Shown piece by piece: positions 44,005 through 55,080 of a stretch of DNA of 64,000 nucleotides; the first letter of the stretch is position 1, and the number at the start of each line of letters is the position of its first letter. The notes below the pieces were generated by a model, which saw only the letters and a list, made by a program, of their open reading frames with translations, did no database searches and was not told the DNA's origin. Origin of the DNA: Siphonodentalium dalli (Eukaryota; Mollusca; Scaphopoda; Gadilida; Siphonodentaliidae); contig CP136061.1 in assembly GCA_032622095.1 (NCBI GenBank), positions 13,037,287-13,101,286 on the forward strand. The letters are read 5' to 3'. The position numbers and the translations under genes were made by a program.

Positions 44005-44460
44005 TAGGACTGTAATGATTTATCATGGATTTATTGTATCGCGATACACTTTCAAACGATATGCGTATTCTATCCTGTCATGTGTATCGCAAAATAGGAA
44101 ATAAAGTAATGTCTGAAAATGGGCTAGTGTAAAAAAGCAAAAGCTGCAATTATCCCTCACATTTACATGTATATTATCCCTCACGTTTACATGTATATTA
44201 TCCCTCACGTTTACATGTATATTATCCCTCACGTTTACATGTATACAATGTAAATTTGACTCATCTAGCCAATAATTAAACTACATTTTAGTTAAAATTA
44301 ACTCTACCTACAGTTATAAACTTGCTGTTTCTGATAATTCTGATGGTATTCATTTGGAAACACTAATTTAGTGTATCATGATATACATGTATGTATCGTA
44401 TTGTTGATCATGTATCATGATTTGTATCGTATCGTTTCCAAGTGTATCGTTGCAGCCCTA
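44005..44460. mobile_element. hAT-type MITE, 456 bp, perfect 8-bp TSD
   Basis: Begins TAGGACTGTAATGAT and ends ATCGTTGCAGCCCTA (imperfect inverted ends, subterminal 'gtatcgcgatacac' and 'gtatcgtatcg'). GCAGAAAC flanks both sides (43997-44004 and 44461-44468). The ends resemble the common hAT start 'TAGGGCTGCAACGAT'. No coding frame. Confidence 0.9.
44158..44244. repeat. 24-bp tandem repeat, 4 units
   Basis: 'attatccctcacgtttacat' plus 'gtat' in tandem within the hAT MITE. The 69-codon minus frame across it is a by-product. Confidence 0.88.
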
Positions 44461-44642
44461 GCAGAAACAATATAACAGACGACAGCCAAATAGCCATTTT
44501 CATTCACCATGAATCTTATGACCTGAACCTCATCTCAGTGCAAAAGTTTATATCATTTCTTGCAAAAATGGAAGCTCATAATTTTTCAGCACACATTCTG
44601 TCAACATTCTTGAAGCAGTATTGCTCTCAATTAAATAGTCAT

Positions 44643-45030
44643 TTAACCCTTTACCCAACAAAACGGCCAAAACCGGCCAAATAAAGATTCAACAGCCTAA
44701 AATATCTTCGGTCTGTCTCAATAGAACCATACAAATATGGATATCATTGGAACCGGCTCCTTGACCACTTTGTGATAGTTACAGTTGTGCCCTGTGCCAA
44801 TGCATTCTCTTATATATGCGAGTCGACCATAGGTCGCCTCGCATATATAAGAGAATGCATTGGCCTAAAAAAATCTTTTTTTACCATTTTTCTTACATTC
44901 TTTAACAATTTTATAATATTTAATGCGTTAAGCCAATGCATTCTCTTATATATGCGAGGCGACCTATGGTCGACTCGCATATATCAGAGAATGCATTGGC
45001 ACAGGACCGTTCTGTTGGGTAAAGGGTTAA
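44643..45030. mobile_element. Family C TTAA MITE, complete
   Basis: TTAA at 44643-44646 and 45027-45030. Cores at about 44797-44866 and 44933-45000. The middle is shortened ('ctttttttaccatttttctt'). Confidence 0.86.
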
Positions 45031-45146
45031 AAGAGATAATTTGTTAAGCCAATGCATTCTCTTATATATGCGAGGCGACCTATGGTCGACTCGCATATAT
45101 CAGAGAATGCATTGGCACAGGGCCGTTCTGTTGGGTAAAGGGTTAA
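45031..45146. mobile_element. Duplicated family C right end
   Basis: 'ttgttaagccaatgcattct', a core with the same 'atatatcagag' variant as the neighbouring copy at 44982, and the end TTAA at 45143-45146. The shared variant shows it is a tandem duplicate of the neighbour's right terminus. Confidence 0.83.
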
Positions 45147-45257
45147 GCCTTTCACTGGTTCAGATCATGTACTTCTTATCCAATCACTATGTATAATTGC
45201 TGAGAATGCTCCTCCCAAAATTTCCCTTAAAAATATGATTAACACGTTGAGTGCCGG

Positions 45258-46232
45258 CTACAAGTTATCTCGTACTACACTATATTCCAGGGTGCCACTA
45301 TGAGTTATCTCGTACTACACTATATTCCAGGGTGCCACTACAAGTTATCTAGTACTACACTATATTCCAGGGTGCCACTACGAGTTATCTCATACTACAC
45401 TATATTCGAGGGTGCCACTACGAGTTATCTCGTACTACACTATATTCCAGGGTGCCACTATGAGTTATCTCGTACTACACTATATTCCAGGGTGCCACTA
45501 TGAGTTATCTAGTACTACACTATATTCCAGGGTGCCACTATGAGTTATCACGTACTACACTATATTCCAGGGTGCCACTACGAGTTATCTCGTACTACAC
45601 TATATTCCAGGGTGCCACTATGAGTTATCTCGTACTACACTATATTCCAGGGTGCCACTACAAGTTATCTAGTACTACACTATATTCCAGGGTGCCACTA
45701 CGAGTTATCTCATACTACACTATATTCGAGGGTGCCACTACGAGTTATCTCGTACTACACTATATTCCAGGGTGCCACTATGAGTTATCACGTACTACAC
45801 TATATTCCAGGGTGCCACTACGAGTTATCTCGTACTACACTATATTCCAGGGTGCCACTATGAGTTATCTCGTACTACACTATATTCCAGGGTGCCACTA
45901 TGAGTTATCACGTACTACACTATATTCCAGGGTGCCACTACGAGTTATCTCGTACTACACTATATTCCAGGGTGCCACTACGAGTTATCTCATACTACAC
46001 TATATTCCAGGGTGCCACTATGAGTTATCTCGTACTACACTATATTCCAGGGTGCCACTATGAGTTATCACGTACTACACTATATTCCAGGGTGCCACTA
46101 TGAGTTATCTCGTACTACACTATATTCCAGGGTGCCACTATGAGTTATCTCGTACTACACTATATTCCAGGGTGCCACTACGAGTTATCACGTACTACAC
46201 TATATTCCAGGGTGCCACTATGAGTTATTTCG
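45258..46232. repeat. 40-bp minisatellite, about 24 units
   Basis: Unit 'tgagttatctcgtactacac' plus 'tatattccagggtgccacta' (40 bp). Variants are tg/cg/ca-agttatc and ctcg/ctag/cacg/ctca. Block repeats are visible: the five-unit order at 45300-45500 recurs at about 45620-45780. The long plus-strand frames (45500-46063 and neighbours) are artefacts: three units make 120 bp, or 40 codons. Confidence 0.94.
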
Positions 46233-46440
46233 TACTTTATATGGGGTCTAAATATTCTGCTGTAGAAAATTTAGAAATTAAGTCGGCACCCAGCACCACC
46301 CATCTAAACCTGGAATATGCATGGGATACGATATTTCCTGGCTGTGACAATGAGTTATGTTGTTGCCAGAACTAGGAGGGTAACACAAAAGGTAAAATGA
46401 GCACATGTTTATAATTAGGTGAAATCCACGGGTATTAACA

Positions 46441-46795
46441 CATTGAGTGCCACTATGAGTTATCACGTACTACACTATATTCCAGGGTGCCACTATGAGT
46501 TATCTCGTACTACACTATATTCCAGGGTGCCACTACGAGTTATCTCGTACTACACTATATTCCAGGGTGCCACTACGAGTTATCTCGTACTACACTATAT
46601 TCCAGGGTGCCACTATGAGTTATCTCGTACTACACTATATTCCAGGGTGCCACTACGAGTTATCTCGTACTACACTATATTCCAGGGTGCCACTATGAGT
46701 TATCTCGTACTACACTATATTCCAGGGTGCCACTATGAGTTATCACGTACTACACTATATTCCAGGGTGCCACTACGAGTTATCTAGTACTTAAA
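46441..46795. repeat. 40-bp minisatellite, second block of about 9 units
   Basis: Same unit as 45258. It starts straight after TTAACACATTGAGTG and ends at 'gttatctagtacttaaaatg'. Each block is followed by 'ggggtctaaatattctgctg', so both blocks and their 3' flank were duplicated together. Confidence 0.92.
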
Positions 46796-47585
46796 ATGGG
46801 GTCTAAATATTCTGCTGTAGAAATTTAAGAAATTAAGTTCCCCACGTAATAATGATTTCAACAATCTTAGGAAGCTCATATATATGTGATGTGACTGGTG
46901 CCACTGCATCTGTGTAATAAAGGAACCTAATTTGGGCCGAAAGTATGGTTATACTGACGCATTGGCTCCTACCTCCATTGTGCCATCTGAATTGGCATTT
47001 TATGATAAGATCCACAAAAACCTCTAACATTCTGCTCTCCAGATTAACCAGTTAGTTCATGTATTTGAATAGTAAACATCAATTTTGAAGTAGCGATCAC
47101 ATATGTAAGATTGTATATGTCAAAATTTAGGTACGAGATAACTCAGCGCCACCCATCTAAACATGGAATGTGGGATACGATATTTCCTGGCTGTGACAAC
47201 GAGTTATGTTGTAGCCAGAACTAGTGCAGGGTACTCCAAAAGGTCAAATGAGCACATGTTTATTATTTACAATATCGAACATGATAATCTGATGAAGTAC
47301 TCATGAGAAAAACGTAAAGTGTAAAAAATGTTTTTATGTGATCCAAGCTGATACATGCCCAATTTTGGGGTTTGAGGGTGGTTATATGGTGCTATCTACA
47401 TATTTAATACATAATATAAAGTTGGCACACTGTAATTTTACACTATAGGGTTCCGGCACTCAACGTGTTAAAGTATTCAGCTATCAGCTCCAGATTGCAT
47501 GCTTATTTGTGACTTTTGTGAGCTGATATTGTAATAAACATTGAATTAATTACCAATGTAAGTCATGTAAAGCACACAAAGTCAC

Positions 47586-47637
47586 TTAAATCGTGCAATT
47601 TCGAGATGGAACCTTCACCTTCAGTGAAATGGATTAA
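47586..47637. repeat. 52-bp segment, paralogue of the foldback target
   Basis: 'ttaaatcgtgcaatttcgag' plus 'atggaaccttcaccttcagt' plus 'gaaatggattaa' is matched by 47978-48014 plus 50319-50332 on either side of the foldback. It is the uninterrupted version of that site, and it ends at the family C insertion. Confidence 0.8.
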
Positions 47638-47981
47638 CCCTTTACCCAACAGAAGGGCCCTGTGCCAATGAATTCTCTTATATATGCGAGTCGACCATAG
47701 GTCGCCTCGCATATATAAGAGAATGCATTGGCTTAACACATTAAAAATTATTTTTTTAGGCCAATGCATTCTCTTATATATGCGAGGCGACCTATGGTCG
47801 ACTCGCATATATAAGAGAATGCATTGGCACAGGGCATAACTGTAACTATCACAATGTGGTCAAGGAGCCGGTTCCAATGATATCCATATTTGTATGGTTC
47901 TATTGAGACAGACCGAAGATATTTTAGGCTGTTGAAGCTTTATTTGGCCGGTTTTGGCCGTTTTGTTGGGTAAAGGGTTAA
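47634..47981. mobile_element. Family C TTAA MITE, short middle
   Basis: TTAA at 47634-47637 and 47978-47981. Cores at about 47662-47731 and 47759-47827. The middle is cut to about 27 bp ('cttaacacattaaaaattat'). Confidence 0.87.
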
Positions 47982-48014
47982 ATCGTGCAATTTCGAGATG
48001 GAACTTTCACCTTC

Positions 48015-50318
48015 TAGTCCAGTGCATTTATGAGAAAAAAATGCCACACCCGGAACTAATTGCAACAGAATTTTTTTTTGCTGGAATAAGTACATAAACC
48101 CTCCATAAACAACATACTAAAAATCGGCAAAAATCGGAAAAAGGGAAATTGGTGAATTTCGTGAAATAAATTTGGGGAAATTTGGTCAAATCATCAATTT
48201 ATGGATTTTCATGGATGCATATAAGAACAATCAAATTCACAATTCCTACAAATGGTATGTGTATTGTGTCGACCTCAATTTCCTGAACCCAGTACTGAAA
48301 ACCAGTCCCCGATTCATTACGTATTTTTCGAGTTGTGTGCCTTCAAAAACAGGAGTTTACCTGATTTCGGCCCATTTTCGGGGCCTCAATTTCGAAGAAT
48401 GAGCCAAAATGCCTTATTTGTGATTAATTATTAAAAAAAACTAGAGCAAACTTAAGGGATTTTTCAGTGTTATAGTAATTTCCTCACTAGATTAAACACA
48501 AAATATGATTAATATGTGTATCTATAATTAAGAAGAAGATTATATTCTCAAACAAAATGTGTGTTCCATTGTATGGACCTGGCCAATTTTGCCTCTGACA
48601 CTGAACGTGTGTGATGAAATGCAATATTTGAGGTCATGTAACTCAATAATTTAATACCCATATGCCATGCTTTTCTTATAACCTTTTAAGTATGTTGGAT
48701 TGAACAAAATGTAAAGGTATTAACAGGACATTATTTAAGAAAATCAACTTATGGCCCTTTGAATACTTAGTTTTAGCTTGTTTCCAAAGATGCCAGTCTG
48801 AGGCATTTTTGTCCAATCTAAAAGGTTTTGGGCCATAAAAACAAAAAACAATGGGTGTTTTAATGTGTAAAATTATTTGAATTTTCTCCCACAACAATTT
48901 AGTGATAAAAAATTAGCCTTACATTGGTTATGCCATAGTATTTCACTTGATTTCTTTCATTTTTCAGGTAACTGACTCCAAATTTTAACGTTGGTATAGG
49001 GGTAGGAAAAATCACAAAATGCAATATTATCACCAAATTACAGCCATTTCAGACACAATGTTGTTTTCTTCCAGTTTGTGTACATTCCTGTTGTATTATA
49101 AAACTGCTTAATACATTATCGGACGTTGATTTAGAATTTTATGGTTATGTTGTATAAAACAATCTCAAAATAGCCAATTTGACATTTCACTGCCAAATTA
49201 TGACAAAAAATATTATAGCTCTGTCAATAAACATAAACAAAGGAAATATGAAATTATGTATGAAAGAACAATGTAAGCAGAAACTGTTAATATAAAGTTT
49301 TCTGCTTCAAGATGCATAATTTTGAAGATTTTGTTGATATGCTTTCCCCTACCCCATTTTTCTGCCGTTCAAATTTGGAGTATGTTTCCACAATGATGAG
49401 TGAAATCCAGTGAAATTCATTGGTATAGCCATTGAAATGCTATTTTATCAACAAAAAAATGATTTAAGAGGACAGATCACATAATTTTACACAATAAACT
49501 TTCGTTAACTTTTTTGAATATGCCTAAAATCCTTTTAAAATTGACAAAAACGTCCCACAATTGCAATTTCGGAAAAGAGGCTAGACTAAGAGTTCATAGG
49601 ACCATAATTTTATTTTCTTCACCAATGTATTTGGAAATTCCTTCACAATTTGTTCAATCTAGTATTCTTAAAATGTTATGAGAAAAGCAGAGCATATGGA
49701 TATTAATTTATTGAGTTACATGACCTCAAATATGGCATTTCATCACACGAGTTCTGTGTCAATGCAAATTTGGCTAAGTCCATACAATGGAACACACATT
49801 TTGTTTGAGAATATTTTATTCTCCTTATTCATAGATGCACATATTAATCATATTTTGTGTTTTATCTAGTGAGGAAATTACTAAAACAGTGTAAAAGTAA
49901 TTAATTTTGCTCTAGTTTTTTAAATAATTAACCATATAATACGGCATTTGGCTCATTCTGCGAAATTAAGGCTCCGAAATCAGGTAAACTCGCGTTTTTG
50001 AAGGCACACAACTCGAAAAATACTTAAGGAATCTGGGAATGGTTTCCAGTTCTGGATTCAGGAAAATGTGGTCGACAAAATAGGCATGATATTTGTAGGA
50101 CTTGTAAATTTGAACTTTTTATATACATTCATGAAAAGCCATAAATTGATGATTTGACCAAATTTTCTCAATTTTTGTTCACGAAATTCACTAATTTCCC
50201 TTTTTCCGATTTTTGCCGATTTTTAGTATGTTGTTTATGGAGGGTATATGTACCAATTCCAGCAAAAAAAAATTCTGTTGCAATTAGTTCTGGGTAAAAC
50301 CATAAATGCACTGGACTA
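48015..50318. mobile_element. 2.3-kb foldback element with arms of about 1.1 kb
   Basis: Begins TAGTCCAGTGCATTTATG and ends with the inverse 'ataaatgcactggacta', flanked by TTC on each side (48012-48014 and 50319-50321). Inverted landmarks are 'tagtatgttgtttatggagg' against 'cctccataaacaacatacta', 'ttttcgagttgtgtgccttc' against 'gaaggcacacaactcgaaaa', 'atatttgaggtcatgtaact' against 'agttacatgacctcaaatat', and 'gactccaaattt' against 'aaatttggagt'. The arms are diverged by perhaps a quarter, so it is old. No transposase domain; small frames within are not conserved between arms. The 3-bp duplication is compatible with several DNA transposon classes. Confidence 0.82.
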
Positions 50319-50582
50319 TTCAGTGAAATGCATTATTAAGGAACAGGTATTAACAAAGACCTATCTTAATAACCTGCACTATTTTTTCAATATTATAAAC
50401 TTTGAACTGGAGTATGATCTCTTTGGGTGCAGTTTTATATATAGATTAGAGATACTATAGTACATGGCGTGAACTAGAGTTAGAGTATTCAGTTAACATA
50501 AAGAACAGACAAAGAAAAAAATCATGTCATGCATGGATATCCATTCATTCAATTTTAGGAAATCATCATTGCTATGGACAGG

Positions 50583-51093
50583 TCTGACAATTCCCAATTA
50601 TAGCTACTGTAGCTACATTTGACTATCGTAAACACATATGTTATCAATTGTCATGGCGCGTAAGCATTACCGCGAGCTGTTGCAACTAAGGGTGAGGGGT
50701 ATTATTTTGTAGCAACTTATGAAACCACTGCCGGTGTCATTTCGGTTGCACCAGCTTGCAGAATATCCGACAAGCATAGCTATAAGCACGTGTATCTGTT
50801 TAGAAATATGTTATGCTGTGTGATATTGGACTCGCATCCATCCATATATGATCTACTATTCTTGTATTTAGGTACACTTGTCTGGAAAAAGTAACCATGT
50901 TGGACTATGTTGTTAATTATACATGAAAATGGCAAACTATATTAACTTACTAAGAATAATCAAATCAGGTTATTATATATTTCAACGATTGTTTGTTGGA
51001 TTGAGTTAACCAGATTCATTCATCACCAATAGCCATATGTAGCTACAATAGCTACATGTGGCTGTTATAGCTATATAATTGGGAATTGCCAGA
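50583..51093. mobile_element. TIR element, 511 bp (TCTGACAATTCCCAATTATA)
   Basis: TCTGACAATTCCCAATTATA then GCTA at the left. The inverse right end reads TCTGGCAATTCCCAATTATA then TAGCTATAAC. Subterminal 'gtagctac' motifs lie at both sides (50612 and 51030). No clear target duplication. The centre is unique ('ttaccgcgagctgttgcaac'). Confidence 0.75.
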
Positions 51094-51239
51094 TATGATG
51101 GATATCTTCCTGCACACCCCCATCTCTGACTCAAACAACTCTTTCTCAGGAAAAATTGCATTTCTCGATGTTTCATGATGTATATGAAAGGGCTCCCTTT
51201 TAAGGAAGTCTCAGTAGATGAGGTGGTTAATTAAGAATA

Positions 51240-51412
51240 TTCTTTATTGTGCTTAAGCGCAATAAGAGATTGCACAATTAGACATTCCTCATTGTGCTTA
51301 AGCACAATTAGATATTTCCTTATTGTGCTTAAGTGCAATCATATCTTCCCTTATTCACTTAAGCACAATTAGAGATTCCTTATTGCGCTTAAGCTCAATT
51401 ATTTATTAAATG
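51240..51412. repeat. About 42-bp tandem repeat, 4 units
   Basis: 'ttattgtgcttaagcacaat' with 'tagagattcc' spacers. The TGCTTAAGCA part is itself palindromic. Confidence 0.78.
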
Positions 51413-51715
51413 TCAAATTGTCAATTTGGCTTCCCATAGATCTGAGTGGAGGGACATGTGCCATTCTGATCAATACTGGCCATTTCGATAAGAAATGAGA
51501 ATTTGTTAACGCTCACTGAATTTATCACATTTGAAGCAATGAACACTGATACCGAGTCCATACCTCCATAACTCTGATCTATTTTTTTATATGACAAAAA
51601 TTAGTAGAATAAATCTAGATCTGATTTTTGTCATACAAATCTAAACAATAAAGTTTCTCATCATTTCAGATCATTTCATAATTTGTTCAAATAAGTGCCA
51701 GATAATTATGTCATG

Positions 51716-52143
51716 GGGTGGGATGGGGAGATATTCATAGGTGTGGGAGGGGAAATATTCATAGGTGAGATAGGGGTGGGAGGGGGAGATATTCATAGGT
51801 GAGGTAGGGGGTGGGAGGGGGAGATATTCATAGGTGAGGTAGGGGGTGGGAGGGGGAGATATTCATGGGTGAGGAAGGGGGTAGGAGGGGAGATATTCAT
51901 GGGTGAGGAAGGGGGTGGGAGGGGGAGATATTCATGGGTGAGGTAGGGGGTGGGAGGGGGAGATATTCATGGGTGAGGTAGGGGGTGGGAGGGGAGATAT
52001 TCATAGGTGAGGTAGGGGGTGGGAGGGGAGATATTCATAGGTGAGGTAGGGGGTGGGAGGGGAGATATCCATGGGTGAGGTAGGGGTGGGAGTGGGAGAT
52101 ATTCATAGGAGAGGTAGGGGTGGGAGGGGTAGATATTCATGGG
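51716..52143. repeat. 35-bp G-rich minisatellite, about 12 units
   Basis: Unit 'ttcataggtgaggtaggggg' plus 'tgggagggggagata' (35 bp), with 'ttcatgggtgagg' and shorter G-run variants. The strong G/C strand asymmetry gives many runs of three or more G per unit on the plus strand. Confidence 0.92.
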
Positions 52144-52746
52144 GTCACATCCTGTTATACTGGCTTTTCTCTCAACTCATTTTAAAATGGAGTAATACAC
52201 CGAGTTTGTAGATGAAATCGATGATAATTGACACAATGTCATGTGACAACCTACACAATTATAACGCTGACACACGAGTGGGGATTGATTTTATACAAAT
52301 TTCTCCCAACAAAAGAATCAGAGTGCTGAGATTAACACTTCATTTGTTGATAAAACCTGCTCCAGTCAAAACAACATCTCCATTGTAAAGTAATCAATAA
52401 ATTCCCATGCATAAACTCAACCAACTTTACACTACTCATGGAAGGTTAAGCGATTTGCTGCATGGCAGCTGAATGTCTCATATATACATGTCCTTCAACA
52501 ACCATGATAACCACATTATAATGTCCAGTGTATTCATGTCATTCATCAAGAGGCTTTGTGTTGATAATAAGGCCAAATTTTGTCAATCAACATGTTGATA
52601 AATAACACGATTCGGGTAATTTTATACTATAGTTGACAGTGGTTAGCATTATTTTTGGGCAATTAATCAATTCTGATAACTGAAGCGGCATTTATAGAAA
52701 TGTTGTTGTTTTTGGATACTGATTATATGGGGACCATCGAATCGGA
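52144..52746. other. Unassigned stretch
   Basis: Unique AT-rich DNA with no frames or repeats identified. Confidence 0.5.
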
Positions 52747-53199
52747 TTAACCCTTTGAGTGTGTAAAATCGGCCCTAAAAAAATAAAAAATAATTTATTT
52801 TTTTTTAATTTTTTTAAAAAATAATTTTTTTTGGGTTGAATTTTTTTTGGGTATGCTTAAGCATGCTATAGCGAATTTAAAAACAAACTGGATAACACCT
52901 TAGGGACATGTTATAACTCAAAACTATCACCAAGTATTCATAGTAATATTTTTGATGCCCATGAAAAACGTGAGATTCCCTGGCACTAAACCTACAAAAT
53001 AAGTCTGTTAAAGAATATAAGAAAAAATTATTAAAATTGTAAAAAATAATAACAAATGATGAAAAATTGTTAGGCCAATGCATTCTCTTATATATGCGAG
53101 GCGACCTATGGTCGACTCGCATATATAAGAGAATGCATTGGCACAGGGTACATGTATATGGGTTGATACAAAAATCGAACCTGGCACTCAAAGGGTTAA
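52747..53199. mobile_element. Family E TTAA element with one palindromic core
   Basis: TTAACCCTTTGAGTGTGTAA at the left. The right end is 'gggttgatacaaaaatcgaa' then 'cctggcactcaaagggttaa'. Contains one core (about 53073-53142), 'aaaatcggccctaaa' and 'agtattcatagtaatatttt'. The latter interior is shared, inverted, with 57496-57951. Confidence 0.75.
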
Positions 53200-54061
53200 G
53201 TACCTTTAAAAATCTCAACCAGTAAATATTGTTTCTTTGCATTCTGAGCCAATTCTCTGAAAACCACAGGTCTAGAATAGACACGATAGTTCCAACAATT
53301 CTAGTGGATAATACCTTATGCTACCTTATGCTGTTAGTGGATGCTGGATAATGGAATAGTGACCTCTTTACATATTAGGTCCGGTGCTCAGTAATTAAAG
53401 GTATTCATGTAAAGTTGAAACTCTGAAAACCACAGAAAGTCTACAATACACACGGAAGTACTACTAACAGTACACTTGACAGGTCCAGTGGATAATGGAA
53501 TGGTCTGAGCACTCTTTTCGCATTAGACCCGGGCCTGACCACTCTTTTCACATTAGACCCGGGCCTGACCACTCTTTACACATTAAGACCCAGTCCCGAG
53601 TAATTCTAGTAATTAGTTTTCGGGTCTCCGTTCCATTGTCGCTATGATAACACTCCCCTGATAATAAGGATTCTCCGTAACGATCACACGTTCTCTTGCC
53701 CAGCATAAAACTTTCAATCAAAACTGAAGTTAAGACGGCCGTATGTGTTCAATGGGGACCGAAGAGGAATTGCTTTTAATTTCCTGATGGCAAACATGCC
53801 GATGTTGGTTATTCAGGATGAGTCCCGAAGCAGCGGGGGGGATTAATGCAAGCTGAGACGGTGCTGTGTAAATTATCAGAAATCCATATTACAATGATTA
53901 AACCTATATCGTAATGAAATCCATATTACAGTGATTAAACCTATATCTTAGTGCATGAAGGTAATGAAGGTGATTATATCTGCATGAAAATGACAGTTGG
54001 AAAATCATACACAGTTTGTTAAAGGCACGGATGGCCTTGGTTGCAAGTTATAACTTAGAAA
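53200..54061. other. Unassigned unique stretch with 30-bp triplet repeat
   Basis: 'actcttttcacattagaccc' plus 'gggcctgacc' occurs about three times at 53510-53592, and 'attacagtgattaaacctat' twice (53889-53945). The mixed-composition part (53640-53870) has no recognisable frame. Confidence 0.5.
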
Positions 54062-54159
54062 TACAGTAATGCCCTAATTAATCGACTCTCTAACCACAGC
54101 AGAATTATGGGTAACTTTTCAGGATTTAGTCGGAAATATGGCTTGTTGCCATTCATCGA
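54062..54159. mobile_element. Family A MITE, left arm only
   Basis: TACAGTAATGCCCTAATTAA to 'tggcttgttgccattcatcg'; right arm missing. Confidence 0.83.
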
Positions 54160-54290
54160 ATAGTTACCAAATTATGAACATGTCCTCAAGAATGTAATAA
54201 TAGTATAATATAATGAATAGTATGAATATGATATTATCCACAAAACACACTTGGGCAACACAAGCGTTTCTTTATATACAGCACTTAAAT

Positions 54291-54927
54291 AGTGTGCGGT
54301 AAGCAAAACACTAAAGAACATGGTGATTTTTTTGGGAGATTGACTTACTGTGACCCATTCAACACCAAAATATTGAGTGGCGAGGATTAGCGAGTACTAT
54401 AAGGCCAAAACAAAATAATCCTGTGTTTCTGGTGACATGCACGAAAAAATAGGGGCGGGCGGGTGGCTTTTCATTTTATTTTATTATTTCATTTTATTTT
54501 CAACTTTGCTAAAAAAAATATGAATACACCCCAGACTGTTTCTCGTTGTTTTTAATGTACTATAAAATAATAAAACTAAGTACATAATATTAGAATATAG
54601 TGTAATTTATTGTTTTATTGAATAAAACATGAACAAATAAGTTTGATTTGGCTGTGACCTAATTGAAGTGTGGTATAATTTCCGCTTTGACAGTACACAC
54701 GATTTGTCCGTTTTACATGGAAATGAATCAGTTTACACAGAAAATAAAATTGCAAAATCAATAAAATGAAAAGGTCGGGGGTGCCGCAATAGGGGCGGAT
54801 GGGTCACCAGAAACACAGGTCTTTTTTATGTTGGCCTAACGGTATGTTGTAAACAATGATGTACAGCTTTAACAAAGTTCACCTATTGGGATCTCCCCAG
54901 TGTTGAGTGTTTTGCTTATCGCACACT
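54291..54927. mobile_element. TIR element (AGTGTGCGGTAAGCAAAACA) hosting a second TIR element
   Basis: AGTGTGCGGTAAGCAAAACA at the left. The right inverse is AGTGTGCGATAAGCAAAACA, continuing with 'ggggagat' like motifs. No clear target duplication. The inner part is the element at 54401-54837. Confidence 0.75.
54401..54837. mobile_element. Nested TIR element (CCTGTGTTTCTGGTGAC)
   Basis: 'aaggccaaaacaaaataat' then CCTGTGTTTCTGGTGAC at the left. The right inverse has 'aggccaacataaaaaaga' before the same CCTGTGTTTCTGGTGAC, so about 36 bp is inverted. Subterminal 'aataggggcgg' occurs at both sides in the same orientation. Middle AT-rich. Confidence 0.72.
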
Positions 54928-55080
54928 CTTTACGTACTGTACTGTAACATAACATGGCTTATGTTTACTGACATCTTAACAATAACATGCTATAAGTGCG
55001 ATATTTATAATTGGTATAAGAACAAAATATGTTTATATTTCAATATTCTTTCTGTCTATGGTGCTTTTAATGGATGTGAC

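Larger units (their letters stand above)
45239..47471. mobile_element. TTAA element (CACGTTGAGTGCCGG ends) containing 40-bp minisatellites
   Basis: TTAACACGTTGAGTGCCGG at 45239 and its exact inverse at 47471: a 15-bp perfect inverted repeat bounded by TTAA, size 2,233 bp. The left side is a 40-bp array. At 46434 an internal TTAACACATTGAGTGCCACT starts a second array. Interior parts (46235-46400 and 47100-47260) hold paralogous segments with 'gatacgatatttcctggctg' and 'gagttatgttgt(t/a)gccaga'. The ends fit a piggyBac-type non-autonomous element; no transposase. Confidence 0.85.

Noticed and set aside
45300-46787. Several long open frames of repeated MSYLVLHYIPGCHYE type
   Set aside because: They are read through the 40-bp minisatellite. 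Three units equal 40 codons, so the frames cycle and stay open by chance of the unit, with no splice sites, domains or non-repeat sequence.
48172-50460. Short frames inside the 2.3-kb foldback as a transposase
   Set aside because: Frames are 60-76 codons, not conserved between the two arms, and show no catalytic motif.
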